A stretch of 40,904 bases of DNA from Lachnospiraceae bacterium (GCA_030537145.1 JAUNON010000024.1:1-40904); one strand, 5' to 3'. Counted from the stretch's first letter, positions 23,442 to 32,642 are shown. Numbers and translations are program-made. Notes: generated by a model from the letters alone, not told the origin.

Positions 23442-25355
23442 ATGGGTGCAGAATCGGCATTTAATATAGAGGAAGAATTGAAGAAGCTGCCGGGGCGGCC
23501 CGGCGTTTATATTATGCATGATGAAAAGGATGCCATCATCTATGTTGGAAAGGCCATCAGCCTGAAAAACCGGGTGCGGCAGTATTTTCAGAGCAGCCGG
23601 AATAAGGGGCCGAAGATTGAGCAGATGGTGACCCGTATCCGCCGGTTTGAGTATATTGTGACGGATTCCGAGCTGGAGGCCCTGGTGCTGGAGTGCAACC
23701 TGATTAAGGAACACCGGCCCAAGTACAATACCATGTTAAAGGATGATAAAACGTATCCTTTTATCAAGGTGACGGTGGCGGAGGATTTCCCGCGGGTGCT
23801 GTTTTCCCGCACCATGAAAAAGGACAAGTCAAAATATTACGGGCCTTATACCAGCGCCGGGGCAGTGAAGGATACCATCGATCTGATTCGGAAGCTTTAT
23901 CAGCTTAGAAGCTGTAACCGGAGTCTGCCCAAAGAAATTGGGAATGACCGCCCCTGCCTGAATTACCATATTAAGCAGTGCAACGCACCCTGCCAGGGGT
24001 ATATCAGCAAAGAGGAATACCGGGACAGGGTGGAGCAGGCACTGGATTTTTTAAACGGAAATTATGGGCCGGTGCTGAATATGCTGGAGGAGAAGATGCG
24101 GGAGGCCTCAGAAAACATGGAGTTTGAGGAGGCGATTACCTATCGGGATCTGATCGGCAGCGTAAAGCAGGTGGCTCAGAAGCAGAAGATCACCAATGGA
24201 GACGGTGAGGATAAGGACGTGCTGGCGCTGGCGGCGGACGGAACGGATGCTGTAGTGCAGGTGTTCTTTATCCGGGGCGGAAGGCTGATCGGCAGGGACC
24301 ATTTCTGTGTAAAGATCGGCTTATACGATAAAAAGTCCACCATATTGAATAGCTTTATCAAGCAATTTTATTCCGGAACCCCCTTTATCCCCCGGGAGCT
24401 GATGCTGGAGGTGGAGGTGGAGGAGCATGAGTTGCTGGAGCAGTGGCTGACCGAAAAACGGGGGCAGCGGGTTTATCTGCGGGTGCCCAAAAAGGGCACA
24501 AAGGAGAAGCTGGTGGAGCTGGCCCGGCAAAATGCGGCCATTGTGCTGAACCAGGACCGGGAACGAATCAAGCGGGAGGAAGGGCGCACCATCGGCGCCA
24601 TGAAGGAAATCGCACAGCTTCTGGAGCTGCCCGGCATCCACCGGGTGGAGGCCTACGATATATCCAATATCAGCGGCTTTGAGTCGGTGGGTTCTATGGT
24701 GGTCTTTGAAAAGGGAAAGCCCAAGCGCAGCGATTACCGCAAGTTTAAAATCAAATATGTGAAAGGCCCGGATGACTATGCCAGTCTGGAGGAGGTGCTG
24801 ACCAGGCGCTTTTCCCATGGGCTGGAGGAACGGAAAAATATGGAAGAAAACCGTCTGGAAAAGGAATTGGGCAGCTTTTCTGTTTTTCCGGATCTGATCA
24901 TGATGGACGGCGGCCGGGGGCAGGTTAATGTGGCGGTACGGGTGATGGAAAAGCTGGGCCTGTCCATTCCCATCTGCGGCATGGTCAAGGACGATTTCCA
25001 CCGGACCCGGGGTCTGTATTACCACAATGTGGAGCTGCCGATCGACGAGCGCTCAGAAGGATTTAAGCTGATTACCCGTATCCAGGATGAAGCCCACCGG
25101 TTTGCCATCGAGTATCACCGGAGCCTGCGCGGCAAGGAGCAGGTGCATTCCGTGCTGGATGACATTCCGGGCATCGGCCCGGCCAGGAGAAAGGCTCTGA
25201 TGCGCAGCTTTCAGTCCCTGGAGGCCATACGGGATGCCAGCGAGGAACAGCTTTCCCAGGCGCCTTCTATGAATGCGGCCAGCGCCAGGGCGGTATATGC
25301 GTTTTTCCATGGAGAGAAATCACGTCTGTCGGTGGACAAACCGGAAAAAGAGTGA
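23442..25355 (+). CDS. uvrC: UvrABC excinuclease subunit C
   Basis: The 637-residue protein starts after AAGGGGAAG. An N-terminal GIY-YIG nuclease domain ([18 protein letters not shown], about 20-38) makes the 3' incision. A UVR motif (about 205-240, [20 protein letters not shown]) binds UvrB. The RNase-H-like 5' nuclease carries YDISN and MMDGGRGQ as acidic active-site segments. Tandem helix-hairpin-helix motifs ([18 protein letters not shown] and following) bind DNA. The length is normal for the family. It heads a run uvrC-hprK-glucokinase-radical SAM with gaps of 60, 34 and 6 bp, a common Lachnospiraceae arrangement. No clear promoter could be identified in the 179 bp upstream. Confidence 0.97.
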   Translation: MGAESAFNIEEELKKLPGRPGVYIMHDEKDAIIYVGKAISLKNRVRQYFQSSRNKGPKIEQMVTRIRRFEYIVTDSELEALVLECNLIKEHRPKYNTMLKDDKTYPFIKVTVAEDFPRVLFSRTMKKDKSKYYGPYTSAGAVKDTIDLIRKLYQLRSCNRSLPKEIGNDRPCLNYHIKQCNAPCQGYISKEEYRDRVEQALDFLNGNYGPVLNMLEEKMREASENMEFEEAITYRDLIGSVKQVAQKQKITNGDGEDKDVLALAADGTDAVVQVFFIRGGRLIGRDHFCVKIGLYDKKSTILNSFIKQFYSGTPFIPRELMLEVEVEEHELLEQWLTEKRGQRVYLRVPKKGTKEKLVELARQNAAIVLNQDRERIKREEGRTIGAMKEIAQLLELPGIHRVEAYDISNISGFESVGSMVVFEKGKPKRSDYRKFKIKYVKGPDDYASLEEVLTRRFSHGLEERKNMEENRLEKELGSFSVFPDLIMMDGGRGQVNVAVRVMEKLGLSIPICGMVKDDFHRTRGLYYHNVELPIDERSEGFKLITRIQDEAHRFAIEYHRSLRGKEQVHSVLDDIPGIGPARRKALMRSFQSLEAIRDASEEQLSQAPSMNAASARAVYAFFHGEKSRLSVDKPEKE

Positions 25356-25415
25356 TACCATAAAAGGAAAGAAACGGACGGGGCTGGCCCGAAATAAGGA
25401 ACGAGGAGAACTGGT

Positions 25416-26366
25416 ATGAGCAATAGTGTAGCATTGTCTAAGCTGGCGGATAAGATGAAGCTGGAATATCTGACGCCGGAGATTTCCATTGCGGATAAAC
25501 GGATTATCACACCGGAAATTAACCGTCCGGCACTGCAGTTGACCGGATATTTTGACCATTTTGATGCGGAGCGTGTCCAGATCATCGGATATGTGGAATA
25601 CACCTATCTGGAGCATCTGCCCAGAGAACAGAAGATTTCTGTGTATGAAAAGCTGCTTTCCTATAAAATTCCGTGTCTGATCTATACTACCATGACAGAG
25701 CCGGAAGAGGATATGCTGGAGCTGGCGAAGAAATATGAGATACCGATTTTTATGACAAAGAAAGCCACCTCGGCATTTATGGCGGAGGTGATCCGCTGGC
25801 TGAATGTGGAGCTGGCGCCCTGCATTTCCATTCACGGTGTATTGGTGGATGTATACGGCGAAGGCATCCTGATTATGGGAGAGAGCGGCATCGGAAAAAG
25901 CGAGGCTGCGCTGGAGCTGATTAAGAGGGGGCATCGACTGATTACAGACGATGTGGTGGAGATCCGGAAGGTCAGCGATGATACGCTGATCGGCACAGCG
26001 CCGGATATTACAAGACATTTCATTGAACTGCGGGGCATCGGCATCATTGACGTAAAGACCCTGTTCGGTGTAGAGAGCGTAAAAAATACCGGAAACATTG
26101 ACCTGGTGATCAAGCTGGAGGAGTGGGACCGGGATAAGGAATACGACAGGCTTGGTCTGGAAGAGGAATATACGGAATTTCTGGGAAATAAGGTGGTCTG
26201 CCATTCTCTTCCGATTCGTCCGGGCCGTAATCTGGCGGTGATCGTGGAGTCTGCTGCGGTCAATCACCGGCAGAAAAAGATGGGCTACAATGCGGCTAAG
26301 GAGCTGTACAACCGCGTACAGAACAGCCTGATGAAAAATATGAACAAAAAGAAAGAGGAAGAATAG
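25416..26366 (+). CDS. hprK: HPr kinase/phosphorylase
   Basis: The 316-residue protein starts after GAGGAG. The N-terminal half is the HprK regulatory domain; the C-terminal half holds the P-loop G155-ESGIGKS-162, the acidic pair D178-D179 (ITDDVVEI), and the family signature ELRGIGIIDVKTLFG (about 204-218). The conserved His at 140 is also present. It phosphorylates Ser46 of HPr in response to glycolytic intermediates and removes it with phosphate. It thereby controls catabolite repression through CcpA and sugar uptake. The length fits the family (about 310). Its presence implies that the nearby sugar operon may also be under catabolite control, though no clear cre site was found there. Confidence 0.97.
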   Translation: MSNSVALSKLADKMKLEYLTPEISIADKRIITPEINRPALQLTGYFDHFDAERVQIIGYVEYTYLEHLPREQKISVYEKLLSYKIPCLIYTTMTEPEEDMLELAKKYEIPIFMTKKATSAFMAEVIRWLNVELAPCISIHGVLVDVYGEGILIMGESGIGKSEAALELIKRGHRLITDDVVEIRKVSDDTLIGTAPDITRHFIELRGIGIIDVKTLFGVESVKNTGNIDLVIKLEEWDRDKEYDRLGLEEEYTEFLGNKVVCHSLPIRPGRNLAVIVESAAVNHRQKKMGYNAAKELYNRVQNSLMKNMNKKKEEE

Positions 26367-26400
26367 CAACATAAAAAATAAAATAAAGGCGGGTAGCGAA

Positions 26401-27333
26401 ATGGAAAAGTATTGTTTTGGTATTGACGTAGGCGGAACGACTGTAAAATGCGGTCTGTTCAGTACAGAGGGAGAGGTGCTGGATAAGTGGGAGATTCCCA
26501 CCAGGACGGAGGAGAACGGAAAAAACATCCTTCCGGATGTGGCGGAGACGATTCTGGCGAAGATCAGTGAGAAGAAGCTGGATAAGGCGGAGGTTGCCGG
26601 TGTGGGTATCGGCATTCCCGGCCCCGTAAATGAGGAGGGAGAGGTCCCGGTGGCGGTAAATCTGCACTGGGGCTATGTACATATTGTAAAAGAGATGGAG
26701 GCTTTGACCGGGCTGAAGGTAAAGGCCGGAAATGACGCCAATGTGGCTGCTCTGGGCGAGCTGTGGAAGGGCGGCGGCATGGGCTGCCACAATCTGATCC
26801 TGGTGACGCTGGGAACCGGCGTGGGCGGCGGCATTATTGTAAACGATAAGATCCTGGCAGGCTCTCACGGAGCAGGCGGAGAGATCGGCCATGCCCATGT
26901 AGAGGACGGCATTGCAGACCCCTGCAACTGCGGAAACTGCGGATGTCTGGAGCAGGTAGCCTCCGCCACCGGTATCGTGCGTCTGGCAAAGGAAGAGCTG
27001 GAGGCTTCGGAGGAAGCATCCCTGCTGCGGGAGGGCGAGGTGTCTGCTAAGACTGTGTTTGATGCAGTGAAGGCAGGGGACGCACTGGCTGTCCGTATTG
27101 CGGAGCGTTTCGGAAAATATCTGGGCAAGGCGCTGGCGGTATTTGCCTGTGTGGCCGATCCGGAGGTGATTGTGATCGGCGGCGGCGTGTCCAAGGCCGG
27201 CCCCGTTCTTCTGGAGTTTATCGAAAAGTATTATCAGAAATATGCGTTCAGCGCCTGCAGGGCGGCTGATTTCCGGCTGGCTACTCTGGGAAATGACGCA
27301 GGGATCTTCGGCGCAGCCAAGATGGTGCTGTAA
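26401..27333 (+). CDS. glcK: ROK-family glucokinase
   Basis: The 310-residue protein starts after AAAGGCGGG. The phosphate-binding motif DVGGTTVKCG lies at 9-18, the catalytic Asp is D112 in GNDANVAALGE, and E161-IGH-164 is the ROK sugar-contact motif. The zinc-binding cluster CNCGNCGCLEQ has C175, C177, C180 and C182, all present. It phosphorylates glucose with ATP to glucose-6-phosphate. Glucose released by the GH65 phosphorylases upstream would enter glycolysis here, in parallel with PgmB. It is transcribed with hprK (34-bp gap) and the radical SAM gene (6-bp gap). Confidence 0.95.
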   Translation: MEKYCFGIDVGGTTVKCGLFSTEGEVLDKWEIPTRTEENGKNILPDVAETILAKISEKKLDKAEVAGVGIGIPGPVNEEGEVPVAVNLHWGYVHIVKEMEALTGLKVKAGNDANVAALGELWKGGGMGCHNLILVTLGTGVGGGIIVNDKILAGSHGAGGEIGHAHVEDGIADPCNCGNCGCLEQVASATGIVRLAKEELEASEEASLLREGEVSAKTVFDAVKAGDALAVRIAERFGKYLGKALAVFACVADPEVIVIGGGVSKAGPVLLEFIEKYYQKYAFSACRAADFRLATLGNDAGIFGAAKMVL

Positions 27334-27339
27334 GCGGAA

Positions 27340-29061
27340 ATGAAAGTATTATTAACGGCGGTAAATGCGAAATATATTCATTCCAACCTGGCGGTATACA
27401 GCCTGAAGGCCTGTGCGGCCAAATATGCGGGTCAGGTGGAGATCGCAGAGTTTACCATCAATCAGCAAAGAGATTACATTCTACAGGAAATTTATCGGAA
27501 AAAGCCGGATATTCTGGCTTTTTCCTGTTATATCTGGAATATAAGCTGCGTACTGGAAACGGCGGAAAATCTTTCCCGGATCCTGCCGGAAACGAAGATC
27601 TGGCTGGGCGGGCCGGAAGTCTCTTACGGCGGGGAGGAGCTGCTTTCCCGGCATCCGGAGCTGACCGGTATCATGGTGGGAGAAGGCGAACGGACCTTTC
27701 CGGAGCTTTTGGAGCATTATCTGGACAAAAGCAGGACGCTGGAGCAGATCCCGGGGATTCTTTACCGGAACCGTGAGGGACGGCTTTTCTGCAATCCTGT
27801 TTCCCGGGAGTACCTTTCCATGGATGAGCTGCCTTTTATATACAGCGATATGGAGCCGTTTGCGAATAAGATTATTTATTATGAAAGCAGCCGGGGCTGC
27901 CCCTTTTCCTGCAGCTACTGCCTTTCCTCTATTGATAAGCGGGTCCGGCTTCGCAGGCCGGAGCTGGTGAAGGGGGAGCTGCAGTTTTTCCTGGAGCATC
28001 AGGTTCCTCAGGTCAAGTTTCTGGACCGTACCTTTAACTGCAATCACAGACATGCCATGGAAATCTGGCAGTATCTTCTGGAGCATGATAATGGAATTAC
28101 CAACTTTCATTTTGAGATCGAGGCAGATATCCTGACGGAGGAGGAGCTGGAGCTGTTGGGACGGATGCGTCCGGGGCTGGTGCAGTTGGAGATCGGGGTG
28201 CAGTCGGTAAATCCCCGGACATTGGAGGCGGTGAACCGCCGGACTGATTTTGGCAGGATTGCCCGGGCGGTGGAGAAAATTGCGTCCCATCACAATATTC
28301 ATCAGCATCTGGATCTGATCGCAGGCCTGCCGTTTGAAAATCTGGACAGCTTCCGGTGTTCCTTCGATGCGGTCTACCGGCTTCATCCCCAGGAGCTCCA
28401 GCTTGGCTTTTTGAAGGTGCTGAAGGGATCTGCCATGTATGAGGATGCGAAGCGGTACGGCATTGTCAGCCGGAGGGAGCCTCCTTACGAGGTGCTGTTT
28501 ACACCCTGGCTCTCCTATGACGATATCCTGAAACTGAAGGCTGTGGAGGAAATGCTGGAGATCTATTATAATAGCCGGCAGTTTGCCTGTACCATACAGG
28601 CGCTGGAAGGGATTTTCGCTTCTCCCTTTGAGCTGTACGAGGCGCTGGCTGCTTTTTATGCGGGAAAGGGATTGTCCGGTTATTCCTTTTCCAGGCTGCA
28701 GCGTCTGGAGCTGCTGCGGGAGTTTGCTCATGGAGCGGCCCCCGGGAAAGAACGGCGGATGGATGAGCAGCTTTTGAAGGACCTGTATCTGCGGGAGAAT
28801 GCCAAGACCAGGCCGGAATGGGCAGAAAACCAGGCCGGGTGGAAGCAGGAAATCGCATCATTTTACCAGAAGGAGGAGCAGCAGCACCGGTATCTGCCGG
28901 AATATGAGGGATATACCTGGAAGCAGATGATGAAAATGACGCATCTGGAGCGCTTTACTCTGCGTCAGGAAGGACCGGAGGAATACTGGCTGCTGTTTGA
29001 CTATGGGCAGCGGGATCCCCTGAGCCGGGATGCCCGGACGGTAGAAGTGCCGGTGAGGTGA
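27340..29061 (+). CDS. B12-domain-type radical SAM protein (DUF4080-like)
   Basis: The 573-residue protein begins 6 bp after the glucokinase stop, with a weak binding site, so its translation is probably coupled. Residues 1-150 form the Rossmann-like cobalamin-binding-type domain (KIWLGGPEVSYG, MVGEGERTF), but the canonical DxHxxG B12 ligand motif is not visible. The radical SAM core has the cluster motif C187-x3-C191-x2-C194 in SSRGCPFSCSYC, and the further segments FHFEIEADIL and LEIGVQSVNP. The C-terminal region (about 380-573) matches the DUF4080 type. The reaction is unknown; family members are often annotated as methyltransferase-like or methylthiotransferase-like. Operon position with glucokinase appears conserved in related genomes, as far as I recall. 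Confidence 0.88.
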   Translation: MKVLLTAVNAKYIHSNLAVYSLKACAAKYAGQVEIAEFTINQQRDYILQEIYRKKPDILAFSCYIWNISCVLETAENLSRILPETKIWLGGPEVSYGGEELLSRHPELTGIMVGEGERTFPELLEHYLDKSRTLEQIPGILYRNREGRLFCNPVSREYLSMDELPFIYSDMEPFANKIIYYESSRGCPFSCSYCLSSIDKRVRLRRPELVKGELQFFLEHQVPQVKFLDRTFNCNHRHAMEIWQYLLEHDNGITNFHFEIEADILTEEELELLGRMRPGLVQLEIGVQSVNPRTLEAVNRRTDFGRIARAVEKIASHHNIHQHLDLIAGLPFENLDSFRCSFDAVYRLHPQELQLGFLKVLKGSAMYEDAKRYGIVSRREPPYEVLFTPWLSYDDILKLKAVEEMLEIYYNSRQFACTIQALEGIFASPFELYEALAAFYAGKGLSGYSFSRLQRLELLREFAHGAAPGKERRMDEQLLKDLYLRENAKTRPEWAENQAGWKQEIASFYQKEEQQHRYLPEYEGYTWKQMMKMTHLERFTLRQEGPEEYWLLFDYGQRDPLSRDARTVEVPVR

Positions 29062-29121
29062 AATGCCGGAGCTTCATTTTTAAAAATGTGTGTAGAATGG
29101 ATGAATTCTGAGAAAATAGAC

Positions 29122-29150
29122 TTGTAGGATTTATCAAAATAATTTACAAT
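29122..29150 (+). promoter_or_regulatory. Predicted promoter before small membrane peptide/VanW genes
   Basis: TTGTAG (29122-29127), a 17-bp spacer and TACAAT (29145-29150). Transcription would start about 4 nt before palindromic repeat copy C, placing that hairpin at the very 5' end of the transcript. Confidence 0.55.
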
Positions 29151-29160
29151 AGGGTTCAAA

Positions 29161-29193
29161 CGTAACAGTTCGGCTGAAGACTGAACTGTTACG
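29161..29193. repeat. Palindromic repeat copy C
   Basis: CGTAACAGTT (29161-29170) and AACTGTTACG (29184-29193) are perfectly complementary, extended by one more C-G pair inside. The core is the same as copies A and B. It lies in the leader of the 35-residue peptide gene. Confidence 0.65.
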
Positions 29194-29222
29194 TTCAAAA
29201 AGGATAAAGAGGTGATAGTAAG

Positions 29223-29330
29223 ATGATGAACTTTCATAATTCCAAGAAAAGCAGAATTATTGCAGCAGTGATCATTGTTGTGATCGTGCTGGCTATGGTA
29301 GTGACCACCATATTGGGCGCACTGATGTAA
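29223..29330 (+). CDS. 35-residue single-pass membrane peptide
   Basis: The frame runs from ATG ATG at 29223/29226 to the TAA at 29330, with GAGGTGA about 7 nt before the start. The product begins MMNFHNSKKSRIIAA, has one strongly hydrophobic helix of about 20 residues (IIAAVIIVVIVLAMVVTTIL), and ends GALM. A basic N-terminus suggests an N-in orientation. Similar tiny proteins ending their helix in LAMVV are, to my recollection, frequent in Lachnospiraceae, but no function is known. It has its own promoter and precedes the VanW gene by 36 bp, so it may act with it at the cell envelope. Confidence 0.7.
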   Translation: MMNFHNSKKSRIIAAVIIVVIVLAMVVTTILGALM

Positions 29331-29366
29331 GCGGCAGGATGTAAGGGTTTTTTGACGGGGAGATCT

Positions 29367-30929
29367 ATGAAAAGACGAAATTTCAGAAAGTACATAGCTG
29401 CTTTGGCTGTGTCGGCTGCTGCTCTGGCGGCGGGCGGAAGCCTGGCCTGGGCGGAGGACGGCACGGTTATAAGCAACGGGGTTTATATTGAAGGAATTGA
29501 TGTCAGCGGAATGACGGCCCGGGAGGCATCCGATGCGGTAAAGCAGAAGGTGACGGAGCTGGGCGAGGCAGAGGTTACGCTGATGATGGGAGATACACCT
29601 ATTACCGGTACACTGAATGACCTGGGACTGGAATGGGAAAATAAAGAGATTATTGATGAAGTAAAAAATCTGGGCACGACGGGAAATATTGTTCAGCGGT
29701 ATAAGGATCAAAAGGATCTGGAGCATCAAAATAAAGAATATGACATAACATTTACTACAAATACAGAGAAGGCACGTGCCTTTATCGAGAGCTGCAGCGT
29801 GTACAATTCTGAACCGGTAAACGGTACGATTTATACGCAGGATGACGGTACTCCGGGGGTGGAGGGCGGCACAGACGGACTGACTCTGCGGGTAGAGGAT
29901 TCCGTAAAGGCTGTGGAGAATGCCATCGAGACCTGGAACGGCGGAGACCTGACGGTGGATCTGGCGGTAGACCGGGTATCGCCGGATGTGACCTATGAGG
30001 AGCTGAGTCAGGTAAAGGATGTGCTGGGCACTGCTGTGACGGATTATTCCGCATCCAGCTATGCCCGCGCGGTCAATGTGGAAAACGGCTGCTATAAGAT
30101 CAGCGGCACGCTGCTGTTTCCGGGGGACGGCTTCTCGGTGACAGATGCGGTGACACCCTTTACGGCGGAGAATGGCTATGAGCCGGCGCCCTCGTACGAG
30201 GAAAACCGGGTAGTAGATTCCTATGGCGGCGGTATCTGTCAGGTTTCCACCACCCTTTATAATGCTGTTTTGAAGGCGGAGCTGGAAGTAACAGCCCGTT
30301 CCAATCACACCATGATCGTAAATTATGTGGACCCGTCCAAAGATGCTGCGATTGCAGAGGGTGTGATGGATCTGGCTTTCTATAATAATACGGACGCACC
30401 CATTTATATTGTGGGGTACGCTTACGGGGGAACGATTTCCTTCACTATTTACGGACATGAGACCAGACCGGCGAATCGTAGCATCGAATTTGTCAGCAAT
30501 GTGACCAGTACTACGGAGCCCAGTGGGGTGAAGCTTTATCCGAATACATCGCAGAATGTGGGATATCTGAATCAGACCCAGTCCCCCCATACCGGTTATA
30601 CGGCGGAGCTCTGGAAGAATATTTATGAGGACGGCGTGCTGGTGGATTCTGTTCAGGTAAACAACAGTACCTATCAGGCAGTGGGCACCGCCTATGATGT
30701 GGGAGTAGCCTCTTCCAGTGCGGCGCTGACACAGGCGATGTATGCGGCGATCGCCACCAATGATCTGAATCAGGTTCAGGCGGTGATTTCCGGAGCCGCA
30801 TCCTATACGACGCCTCAGACAGAGACGACCGCAACAGCCGGAGAGGCCGGAACAGGAGATACGGGAACGGCCGGGGCCACAGACGATGGTACGGGCGGAG
30901 AGATTATTACGGTAGAGCCCGCCCAATAA
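29367..30929 (+). CDS. VanW-family secreted/cell-wall protein
   Basis: The start is the ATG at 29367 with GGGGAG upstream; the TTG at 29352 is unlikely. The 520-residue product has a signal peptide (KRRNFRKYIAALAVSAAALA, cleavage near AWA-ED at about 29). PG_binding_4-type domains occupy about 35-200. A VanW domain (about 220-345) carries GGGICQVSTTLYNAVL and the preceding FPGDGFSVTDAVTPFTAENG. A beta-rich segment follows, then a low-complexity Thr/Gly/Ala tail from about 475. VanW proteins occur in glycopeptide-resistance clusters but are widespread in Clostridia as envelope proteins. There are no other van genes here, so resistance is not implied. The tail lacks a sortase motif. Confidence 0.9.
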   Translation: MKRRNFRKYIAALAVSAAALAAGGSLAWAEDGTVISNGVYIEGIDVSGMTAREASDAVKQKVTELGEAEVTLMMGDTPITGTLNDLGLEWENKEIIDEVKNLGTTGNIVQRYKDQKDLEHQNKEYDITFTTNTEKARAFIESCSVYNSEPVNGTIYTQDDGTPGVEGGTDGLTLRVEDSVKAVENAIETWNGGDLTVDLAVDRVSPDVTYEELSQVKDVLGTAVTDYSASSYARAVNVENGCYKISGTLLFPGDGFSVTDAVTPFTAENGYEPAPSYEENRVVDSYGGGICQVSTTLYNAVLKAELEVTARSNHTMIVNYVDPSKDAAIAEGVMDLAFYNNTDAPIYIVGYAYGGTISFTIYGHETRPANRSIEFVSNVTSTTEPSGVKLYPNTSQNVGYLNQTQSPHTGYTAELWKNIYEDGVLVDSVQVNNSTYQAVGTAYDVGVASSSAALTQAMYAAIATNDLNQVQAVISGAASYTTPQTETTATAGEAGTGDTGTAGATDDGTGGEIITVEPAQ

Positions 30930-31047
30930 TCGGCGGAGCCGATAGAAAAGCAGAGAAAGAATGCTTGAGACAACCGGAAGAGATCCAAAAGAAAATCGAA
31001 AGGAATCCGAAAGAAAACCGATAGAGACCGAGAAGGGAGCAGGCAGC

Positions 31048-32064
31048 ATGAGGACCGGAAAAGCTTCGCAGGCGGTATTAGACCGCTCCGTTTTAAGACC
31101 TCTCACCCTGGCTTTGGCCGCAGGGGAGCAGGCAGCGTACGGGGAGGACTGCGCCCTTTTTCCGGAAATTTCAGGCGGGAATCAGATGGCCTGCGCATCG
31201 GTATGCGGCAGCCTGCGCGGCCCCTTTGACCGGACCATGGATATGCTGGTGGAAGGTATTGGAAACAATCTGGCTGTTTCAGGGGCGGAGCTGCAGTTTG
31301 TGATGCTGAATCTGCTTTATCCGGCTGCCTGGGAGGAGTCCGGGCTGAAGGCCATCCTGCAGCAGCTTGGAGCGTATTGCGCAAAACGGGGAATTTCCGT
31401 CAGCGGAGGACATACGGAAATCAGCCGTGCCGTAAATCGTCCGGCGGCGGCGCTTACCGGTTTTGGATGGCAGAAAGCCCCGGAGAAAAAAGAAGAGAAG
31501 AAAACGGGAGAAAAGAACGCAGGGGAAAAAGACCTGGTGCTGGCAGGATGGATCGGGCTGGCGGGAACGGCAGTTCTGGCGGGCGCACAGCGGGAAAGAC
31601 TGCTGGAACGTTATCCCCGTTCGATCGTGGATACTGCTCTTCGATTCGGGGAATTGACTTCTATCCGGGAGGCTGCACGAGCCGGCAACCACTTCGGGGT
31701 ATCAGCCATGCACGATGTTTCTCAGGGAGGCGTTTTTGGGGCGCTCTGGGAACTGGCGGAACGTGCTGGCGCAGGCCTTGAAGTGGATCTGAAGAAAATT
31801 CCTGTCCGCCAGGAGACCATAGAGATATGTGAATTTTTTGATGTGAATCCCTATCAGCTTTACGGGCAGGGAGCGCTGCTTTTGTGCACAGACAGAGGAG
31901 AGGCCCTGGCATCCCGGCTGAAGGATGCTGGTATTGCTGCGTCAGTCATCGGACACACGACAGAGGGAAACGACCGGGTCATCCGAAACGGAGAGGAGAC
32001 CCGTTTCCTGGATCGCCCGGCGCAGGATGAGCTGTGGCGGCTGGCGGAGGCCTGCAGGGACTGA
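31048..32064 (+). CDS. AIR-synthase-related (PurM/HypE-like) protein
   Basis: The start is chosen at the ATG at 31048 (AAGGGAG upstream). A start at 30961 would add a 29-residue, highly charged tail that is not family-like. The 338-residue protein has the two PurM-type domains. In the N-terminal half the ATP-binding face includes FDRTMDMLVEGIGNNLAVSGAE and SGGHTEIS. In the C-terminal half the glycine-rich segment HDVSQGGVFGALWELAERAG is clear. The domains are separated by a Lys/Glu-rich insert (about 146-162, PEKKEEKKTGEKNAGEKD) that is absent in HypE or ThiL. It lacks the Cys/Sec loop of selenophosphate synthase. No hyp, thi or pur genes are nearby, and it lies upstream of the Lrp-aminotransferase pair. 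The substrate is unknown. Confidence 0.85.
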   Translation: MRTGKASQAVLDRSVLRPLTLALAAGEQAAYGEDCALFPEISGGNQMACASVCGSLRGPFDRTMDMLVEGIGNNLAVSGAELQFVMLNLLYPAAWEESGLKAILQQLGAYCAKRGISVSGGHTEISRAVNRPAAALTGFGWQKAPEKKEEKKTGEKNAGEKDLVLAGWIGLAGTAVLAGAQRERLLERYPRSIVDTALRFGELTSIREAARAGNHFGVSAMHDVSQGGVFGALWELAERAGAGLEVDLKKIPVRQETIEICEFFDVNPYQLYGQGALLLCTDRGEALASRLKDAGIAASVIGHTTEGNDRVIRNGEETRFLDRPAQDELWRLAEACRD

Positions 32065-32159
32065 CGGGAAACGATAACTGTAAAGACACGGATCTGTTAC
32101 AGGAATGGAAGAAAAAGACAGAATCGGGGATTCGGAGAATAGAAAATCAGGAGGATGTT

Positions 32160-32642
32160 ATGAGAGAACAGATTTTAACCTTTCTGGAAAAAAACAGCAA
32201 AATAGATTTGCGGGAGCTGGCGATTCTGCTGGGCTCCAGCGAAGAGGTGATTGCCAATGAGGTACAGAAAATGGAAGAAGAGCAGATTATCTGCGGCTAC
32301 CATACGCTGATCGATTGGGATAAAACCTCGGCAGATAAGATTACGGCGCTGATCGAGGTGCGGGTGACTCCCCAGAGGGGCCAGGGCTTCGATAATATTG
32401 CAGAGCGTATTTATAATTATCCGGAGGTACAGTCCGTATATCTGATTTCCGGCGCTTATGATCTGCTGGTGATCCTGGAGGGAAAGACCCTGAGGGAGGT
32501 ATCAGGCTTTGTGACGAATAAGCTGTCTACTCTGGATGCGGTAATCAGTACGGCGACACACTTTATTTTAAAGAAATATAAGGACGATGGAATTATTTTG
32601 TCAAAAAAATCAGAAGATGAAAGGATGCTGGTGACACCTTGA
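32160..32642 (+). CDS. Lrp/AsnC-family transcriptional regulator
   Basis: The start is the ATG at 32160 preceded by AGGAGG; the longer frame from 32034 overlaps the upstream gene and is not family-like. The 160-residue product has an N-terminal winged helix-turn-helix (about 2-50, LRELAILLGSSEEVIANEVQ) and a RAM/ligand-binding domain (ALIEVRVTPQRGQGFDNIAE, VYLISGAYDLLVILEG). Such proteins sense amino acids as octamers. Its stop codon overlaps the TTG start of the aminotransferase by four bases, so the two proteins are coupled. Control of that aminotransferase is the obvious hypothesis. This Lrp-aminotransferase pair is common in Clostridia. Confidence 0.92.
   Translation: MREQILTFLEKNSKIDLRELAILLGSSEEVIANEVQKMEEEQIICGYHTLIDWDKTSADKITALIEVRVTPQRGQGFDNIAERIYNYPEVQSVYLISGAYDLLVILEGKTLREVSGFVTNKLSTLDAVISTATHFILKKYKDDGIILSKKSEDERMLVTP

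Noticed and set aside
25320..26615. 431-codon minus-strand open frame opposite hprK
   Set aside because: HprK on the plus strand has all family motifs; the antisense product has no recognisable feature.
29367..30929. Glycopeptide resistance because of the VanW domain
   Set aside because: No vanA/B/H/X/Y/R/S-type genes are present, and VanW proteins are common in Clostridia without resistance.
29001..31106. 701-codon minus-strand open frame opposite the VanW gene and neighbours
   Set aside because: It runs antisense to three well-supported genes, is rich in His, Arg, Ser and Cys with no family-like segment, and has no ribosome binding site. It is a by-product of codon bias on the coding strand.
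31048..32064. Selenophosphate synthase (selD)
   Set aside because: The N-terminal Cys/Sec-containing loop required for SelD is absent and no selenium genes are nearby.
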